Shown here: positions 60,531 through 64,000 of the stretch, piece after piece
Position numbering within the stretch: position 1 is the stretch's first letter
How the letters are laid out: each line of letters starts with the position of its first letter
Source: Thiodiazotropha sp040791665
GTDB taxonomy: Bacteria; Pseudomonadota; Gammaproteobacteria; Chromatiales; Chromatiaceae
Assembly: GCA_040791665.1 (NCBI GenBank)
Contig: JBFNNX010000026.1
Coordinates: 132,888-196,887 of the forward strand
Length of the DNA: 64,000 bases
Direction of reading: 5' to 3'
Notes under the pieces: model-generated
What the model saw: the letters and a program-made list of their open reading frames with translations, nothing else
Told to the model about the DNA's origin: nothing
The model's database searches: none
Position numbers and translations under genes: made by a program

Positions 60531-63119
60531 TTACTCCTTCGGAATTTGACTCCAATGTCCACCGTTGCGCACCAGCTCTTCAATGACCGCGGCTTCCACC
60601 GGACGGCTAAAGAAATACCCCTGTCCTCTTTGACAGCCGTTATGTAACAGACATTGCCACTGTTCACGACTCTCGATTCCCTCGGCAAGGGCCCGTTTGT
60701 TGAGATTCTTGGCCAGTTCAATGGTGGTCAGTACGATCTGTTCATCGTCCTGTTCGGTTACAACGCCGTCGACGAAGGATTTATCGATCTTCAAGGTATC
60801 CACCGGCAGGTTCTTCAGGCGGCTTAGGGAGGAGTAACCGGTGCCGAAGTCATCCAGACTTAGCCCTATCCCCAGATCATGGAGTCGTTGCAGTCGTTCG
60901 ATAACAACCGGTGAGGCGTGTAGAGTGGCCCCTTCCGTGATTTCGAGGACAAGCATCGAAGCGGGGATTTGCGCATCCTCCAGGGCCTGCAGTACGGTAT
61001 TTTCCAGATCCTCGCGCTGCAGTTGCAGGGTTGATAGATTGACGGCAATCCTTAGATCCATACCCATGCCGTACCAATGAGCCATCTGGCGACAGGCGGT
61101 TTGCAAAACCCAACGGCCGATGGGAAGAATCAAGCCGCACTCTTCCGCCACTGGAATGAACTCTACCGGCGACACATCCCCCAGAGTGGCGGATTTCAAC
61201 CTCAGCAAGGCTTCTACTGCCAGTATCTTTCCGTCAGTAAGGTCCACAATAGGCTGGTATACCAAGTGAAACTCCTGTTTGATCAAGGCTTGGTTCAGCC
61301 CTGTCTCCAGCATATGACGGTGTTGAATACGCTGAGCAAGATCGCCTGCATATAAAGCATAGGTGTCCCGGCCGTCTCCCTTGGCGGTGTACATGGCCGC
61401 ATCGGCATTCTTCAACAATTCCACTCTATCATTGGCATCCTCCGGAAATAGGCTGATACCGATACTGGCCTTGACATAGTATGTGCTACCTTCCACCAGG
61501 AAAGGGTCATGCATGACATCAAGCACCCGTTGGGCCAGTGCTGTGGCACTCAGGGCCAGTTGTCGGGTGACATCCTCTCTCTCCTTTTCCTTAATCACCG
61601 GCACCATAAGAATCAGAAACTCATCACCGCCTTGACGGGCTACGAAGTCCGGCTGGCGTATCTCATGGCGCAGGCGTCTCGCGACCTGTCTCAACAGTTC
61701 GTCTCCGGTGGTGTGTCCGGCGCTATCGTTGATCACACCGAAATTATCCAGGTCGAGGAAGAGCAGGGCGAGGCCGTGGCCATAACGCCGCGCATTGGCC
61801 AGTGCGTTGTCCACTGCCTCCAGGAAAGCAACCCGGTTGGGCAAGTCGGTGAGACTGTCGTGATGGGCCAGGTATTCAATACGCTGCAGGCTCTGCTTTT
61901 GTTCGCTGATATCCTGAAAGGCCACCACACCGCCCACCACATGGGTCTGCTCGAAGAGGGGAGTGGCGATATAAGAGATGGGCAGAGCGATACGTTTGCG
62001 GTTCATGAACTGATCGTCCCGGCTCGAATGGGGCTCTCCGCTGTGCAGCACCCCCAGCATGGGACACTCATCCTCCCGGCAGGGGACACCGTCGCTCTTC
62101 AGATAGTGAATAAATCCATGAATCGACTTCCCCAACAACTCATTTTCCTTCCAGCCCAATAGCTGTTCAGCCGCCGGGTTGAGGAATGTCAGCCGACCCA
62201 TTGCGTCGAAACCCAGCAGACCCTCTCCCAGTGCACCGATAACGGAGCGGTTGTAGCTGTTTACCTTGGCGAGGGACTGTATTGACTGCTGGCGGTCTTC
62301 CAAGTGGTGGCGCGCCCGCCGGGTATAGAACCCGATACCCAGCAGACCACATAGCCAGATGCCTCCGTGGGTTGTGCCGATCAGCAGCAGCTGCTCGCCA
62401 CTGTCCTCGTGATAGGGGGCCATAGGGATTGCGATAGAGACACCGCCGCGGATATCGCCCACTTTGTAACCATGCTGCTCATGACACTTCAAACAGCGCT
62501 GTTTGGTGACCATGGGACGCATCATCCGCAGGGTGGGTTGTCCGCGGAAATCGACAATTTGTGCCACCTCGTCCGATTCCCGGGTAAAGGTTTTGAGCAT
62601 TGAGCGTTCCCAGCCGTCCGGCTCGTTCTCCTCGTGTAACGGTTCCAGACTGGTAATGTGGATATAGTCGTTATGCATCCGGCTGAAGCGTTCGTTGATC
62701 TGGCGGATCATATAGGCCGGGTTCATCAGTGTGAGCTGTTGGCCGGCATCGGTGGTCACATCCCTATGCGGCAGGTTTTTCAGGTGGGGATTGGGCTGTG
62801 TATGTTCGGAAATCTTTACGTAGACACCGCCCTGAGTGGCGCCCCACTGGCGTACGGCCTGATCCTTTTGAAAATAGGCCCGCGCGACCCCGAGGGCGGT
62901 GGAGAACTCCCTGTTTTTCTGATCGTATACCGTCCATACGAACACGCCGGCAATTAGCAGTGTCCAGGCAATCATGGCAATCAGAGTGTATTTACGTAGG
63001 GACTCTAGCGCTGAAGCAAAACCGCGTTGAAGGTCGGTTTTGGATTCTGTCGTGGCTGGGTTCAACGCGAATCCTCCGGGGATATACGATTTAGGGTCTT
63101 GTGCCACTTTTTCTGACAT
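60531..63119 (-). CDS. Heme-binding sensor with DUF3365, PAS, GGDEF and EAL domains
   Basis: 862 residues. TM segment at about 44-65, then a periplasmic Tll0287/DUF3365-type domain with the c-heme site CLKCH (Cys 209, Cys 212, His 213), a second TM at about 245-265, a PAS domain (about 285-405), GGDEF (intact RQGGDEFLIL) and EAL (AVEALLRL, DDFGTGYSSL). Both catalytic motifs are intact, so it could make and break cyclic-di-GMP in response to redox or gas signals at the heme. It stands alone on the minus strand. Confidence 0.93.
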   Translation of the reverse strand: MSEKVAQDPKSYIPGGFALNPATTESKTDLQRGFASALESLRKYTLIAMIAWTLLIAGVFVWTVYDQKNREFSTALGVARAYFQKDQAVRQWGATQGGVYVKISEHTQPNPHLKNLPHRDVTTDAGQQLTLMNPAYMIRQINERFSRMHNDYIHITSLEPLHEENEPDGWERSMLKTFTRESDEVAQIVDFRGQPTLRMMRPMVTKQRCLKCHEQHGYKVGDIRGGVSIAIPMAPYHEDSGEQLLLIGTTHGGIWLCGLLGIGFYTRRARHHLEDRQQSIQSLAKVNSYNRSVIGALGEGLLGFDAMGRLTFLNPAAEQLLGWKENELLGKSIHGFIHYLKSDGVPCREDECPMLGVLHSGEPHSSRDDQFMNRKRIALPISYIATPLFEQTHVVGGVVAFQDISEQKQSLQRIEYLAHHDSLTDLPNRVAFLEAVDNALANARRYGHGLALLFLDLDNFGVINDSAGHTTGDELLRQVARRLRHEIRQPDFVARQGGDEFLILMVPVIKEKEREDVTRQLALSATALAQRVLDVMHDPFLVEGSTYYVKASIGISLFPEDANDRVELLKNADAAMYTAKGDGRDTYALYAGDLAQRIQHRHMLETGLNQALIKQEFHLVYQPIVDLTDGKILAVEALLRLKSATLGDVSPVEFIPVAEECGLILPIGRWVLQTACRQMAHWYGMGMDLRIAVNLSTLQLQREDLENTVLQALEDAQIPASMLVLEITEGATLHASPVVIERLQRLHDLGIGLSLDDFGTGYSSLSRLKNLPVDTLKIDKSFVDGVVTEQDDEQIVLTTIELAKNLNKRALAEGIESREQWQCLLHNGCQRGQGYFFSRPVEAAVIEELVRNGGHWSQIPKE

Positions 63120-63285
63120 TTTTCGATTCTCACAGTAGCGGCTGTCGCAGGGAAAAGTTTAGTTTTTTATTTGGTTATATTTGCGGATAGAAAGCGCTTG
63201 AATCTTTGCCGAGTCAGCGAAGTGCGTTTGCACGCGCCGGCGATATGAGTAGAGGAGGCTCAATGTCATAAGCGGAATTCTGTCA

Positions 63286-63903
63286 CTATGCGCTGGACTG
63301 GCCTATGGTGGCGACCCTGTTTCTGCCTTCTCGTTTAGCCTGGTAGAGCGCGCTGTCGGCGCGTTCCAGGATATTCGAATAGCTATGGTCTTCTGAACCT
63401 ATTTCGCTGACGCCGATACTTACGGTTATGGCGATTGGACCTCGAGTGGAATCGAATGGTTGTTCCCTGACATCCTGGCAAATCCGTTCGGCCAGCTGAC
63501 GGGCGCCCTCAATATTGGTCTCGGGTAGCAGCATGACAAACTCCTCGCCACCATACCGAGCGAGCAGGTCTTCGGTTCTGGTCGAATTGAGGCAGATATG
63601 TGCGTTGTGTTTCAGCACTTCGTCACCAATGCTGTGTCCGCAAGAGTCATTGATTTCCTTGAAATTATCCAGATCGATCATGAGAATCGAGTAATCACGG
63701 TTGAATCTGTATGCACGTTTAAACTCTATTTCAGCGGTTTTTTGTAGCTCACGACGGTTAGAGAGCCCTGTCAGCTCGTCTTTCGTTGCGTATTGTTGCA
63801 ATCTGATAGAGGCAGACTTCTTCTCTACAGAGCTCTTTGCAAATGCTCCGCTGATAAACCCGGTAACAAGGCATAGTAATAGATAGATGAGTGATGAAAT
63901 ATG
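63286..63903 (-). pseudogene. GGDEF diguanylate cyclase truncated at its 5' end by an IS3-family element
   Basis: The GGDEF domain is intact (ATKDELTGLSNRRELQKTAE, YGGEEFVMLLPE, ADSALYQAKREGRNR). Upstream of the only start codon available (TTG 63801) the frame stays open and encodes a membrane segment, ISSLIYLLLCLVTGFISGAF, then meets the left end of the insertion sequence near 63902 and a stop at about 63932. The missing part probably held further membrane or sensor segments. A shortened protein from TTG 63801 might still be made. Confidence 0.75.
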
Positions 63904-64000
63904 ATTGGGGGGTTTTACCCAGAATTTACGGACACATCAAAAAAGGCCGATAATGGCCGTGGAGGTGTGTCATGCAGAAACGCAGAAAATACTCAGAGGA
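63902..64000 (+). mobile_element. Left end of an IS3-family insertion sequence (continues beyond window)
   Basis: The sequence starting about TGATTGGGGGGTTTTACCC, with GGACAC a little inside, is followed by a strong GGAGG and an OrfA-type start codon. The terminus is estimated from where similarity to the interrupted gene's membrane region ends; the right end lies outside the window. Confidence 0.65.
63972..64000 (+). CDS. IS3-family transposase OrfA, N-terminus only
   Basis: ATG follows GGAGG by 6 nt and opens MQKRRKYSE, the usual basic beginning of IS3 OrfA (helix-turn-helix DNA-binding protein). Only nine complete codons are in the window. Confidence 0.65.

Overview
The window looks like a chromosome segment of a sulfur-oxidising gammaproteobacterium that also carries a complete C1 (methanol, formaldehyde, formate) oxidation island. 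The lineage is inferred from two signs: a Gly/Tyr/Trp-rich sulfur-globule-type envelope protein at about 59.8 kb, and protein types typical of Chromatiales/Sedimenticola-like bacteria. No rRNA, tRNA or taxonomic marker is present, so this placement is tentative.

Layout. (1) 1-3075, minus: NAD-dependent formate dehydrogenase, with a fused NuoE/NuoF-type diaphorase subunit and a molybdopterin subunit that runs off the left edge. (2) 3.3-17.6 kb: a periplasmic quinoprotein module. It holds the lanthanide-type methanol dehydrogenase XoxF, its cytochrome and XoxJ-like binding protein, a rhodanese-like CxxxCW protein, an ABC exporter with its associated binding protein, two YVTN beta-propellers, a SoxYZ-like carrier, a metallo-hydrolase and several secreted proteins of unknown role. 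(3) 17.6-20.0 kb: a long gene-poor spacer, a MITE-like element, prolyl iminopeptidase and an inverted dispersed repeat. (4) 20.0-23.2 kb, minus: pqqABCDE, including the 24-residue pqqA. (5) 23.8-28.4 kb, minus: fhcBADC, the formyltransferase/hydrolase complex. (6) 29.0-46.7 kb: tetrahydromethanopterin (H4MPT) and methylofuran enzymes (beta-RFAP synthase, MtdB, Mch, Fae) and cofactor biosynthesis genes (two PTPS-family proteins, pABA synthase, a dihydropteroate-synthase-like protein, MfnB/D/E/F-like proteins, ATP-grasp ligases, CitG-like, HisA-like and DUF447 proteins). (7) 48.2-58.9 kb: an accessory sugar or polypeptide modification locus (DegT aminotransferase, sulfotransferase, two methyltransferases, PaaK-like ligase, NeuD-like acyltransferase, Ldh-family reductase, pentapeptide-repeat protein, TPR-OGT glycosyltransferase). 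(8) 59-64 kb: small lipoprotein, sulfur-globule-like protein, a heme-binding GGDEF/EAL protein, and a GGDEF protein whose 5' end is cut by an IS3-family element starting at the right edge.

How it works together (established pathway logic applied to the genes seen): XoxF with PQQ oxidises methanol in the periplasm and passes electrons to the adjacent cytochrome. Formaldehyde is condensed with H4MPT by Fae, oxidised by MtdB, hydrolysed by Mch and released as formate through Fhc. Formate dehydrogenase then makes CO2 and NADH. The same island encodes most cofactor synthesis (PQQ, H4MPT, methylofuran). No candidate was seen for dihydromethanopterin reductase (dmrA) or tyrosine decarboxylase (mfnA); they may lie elsewhere.
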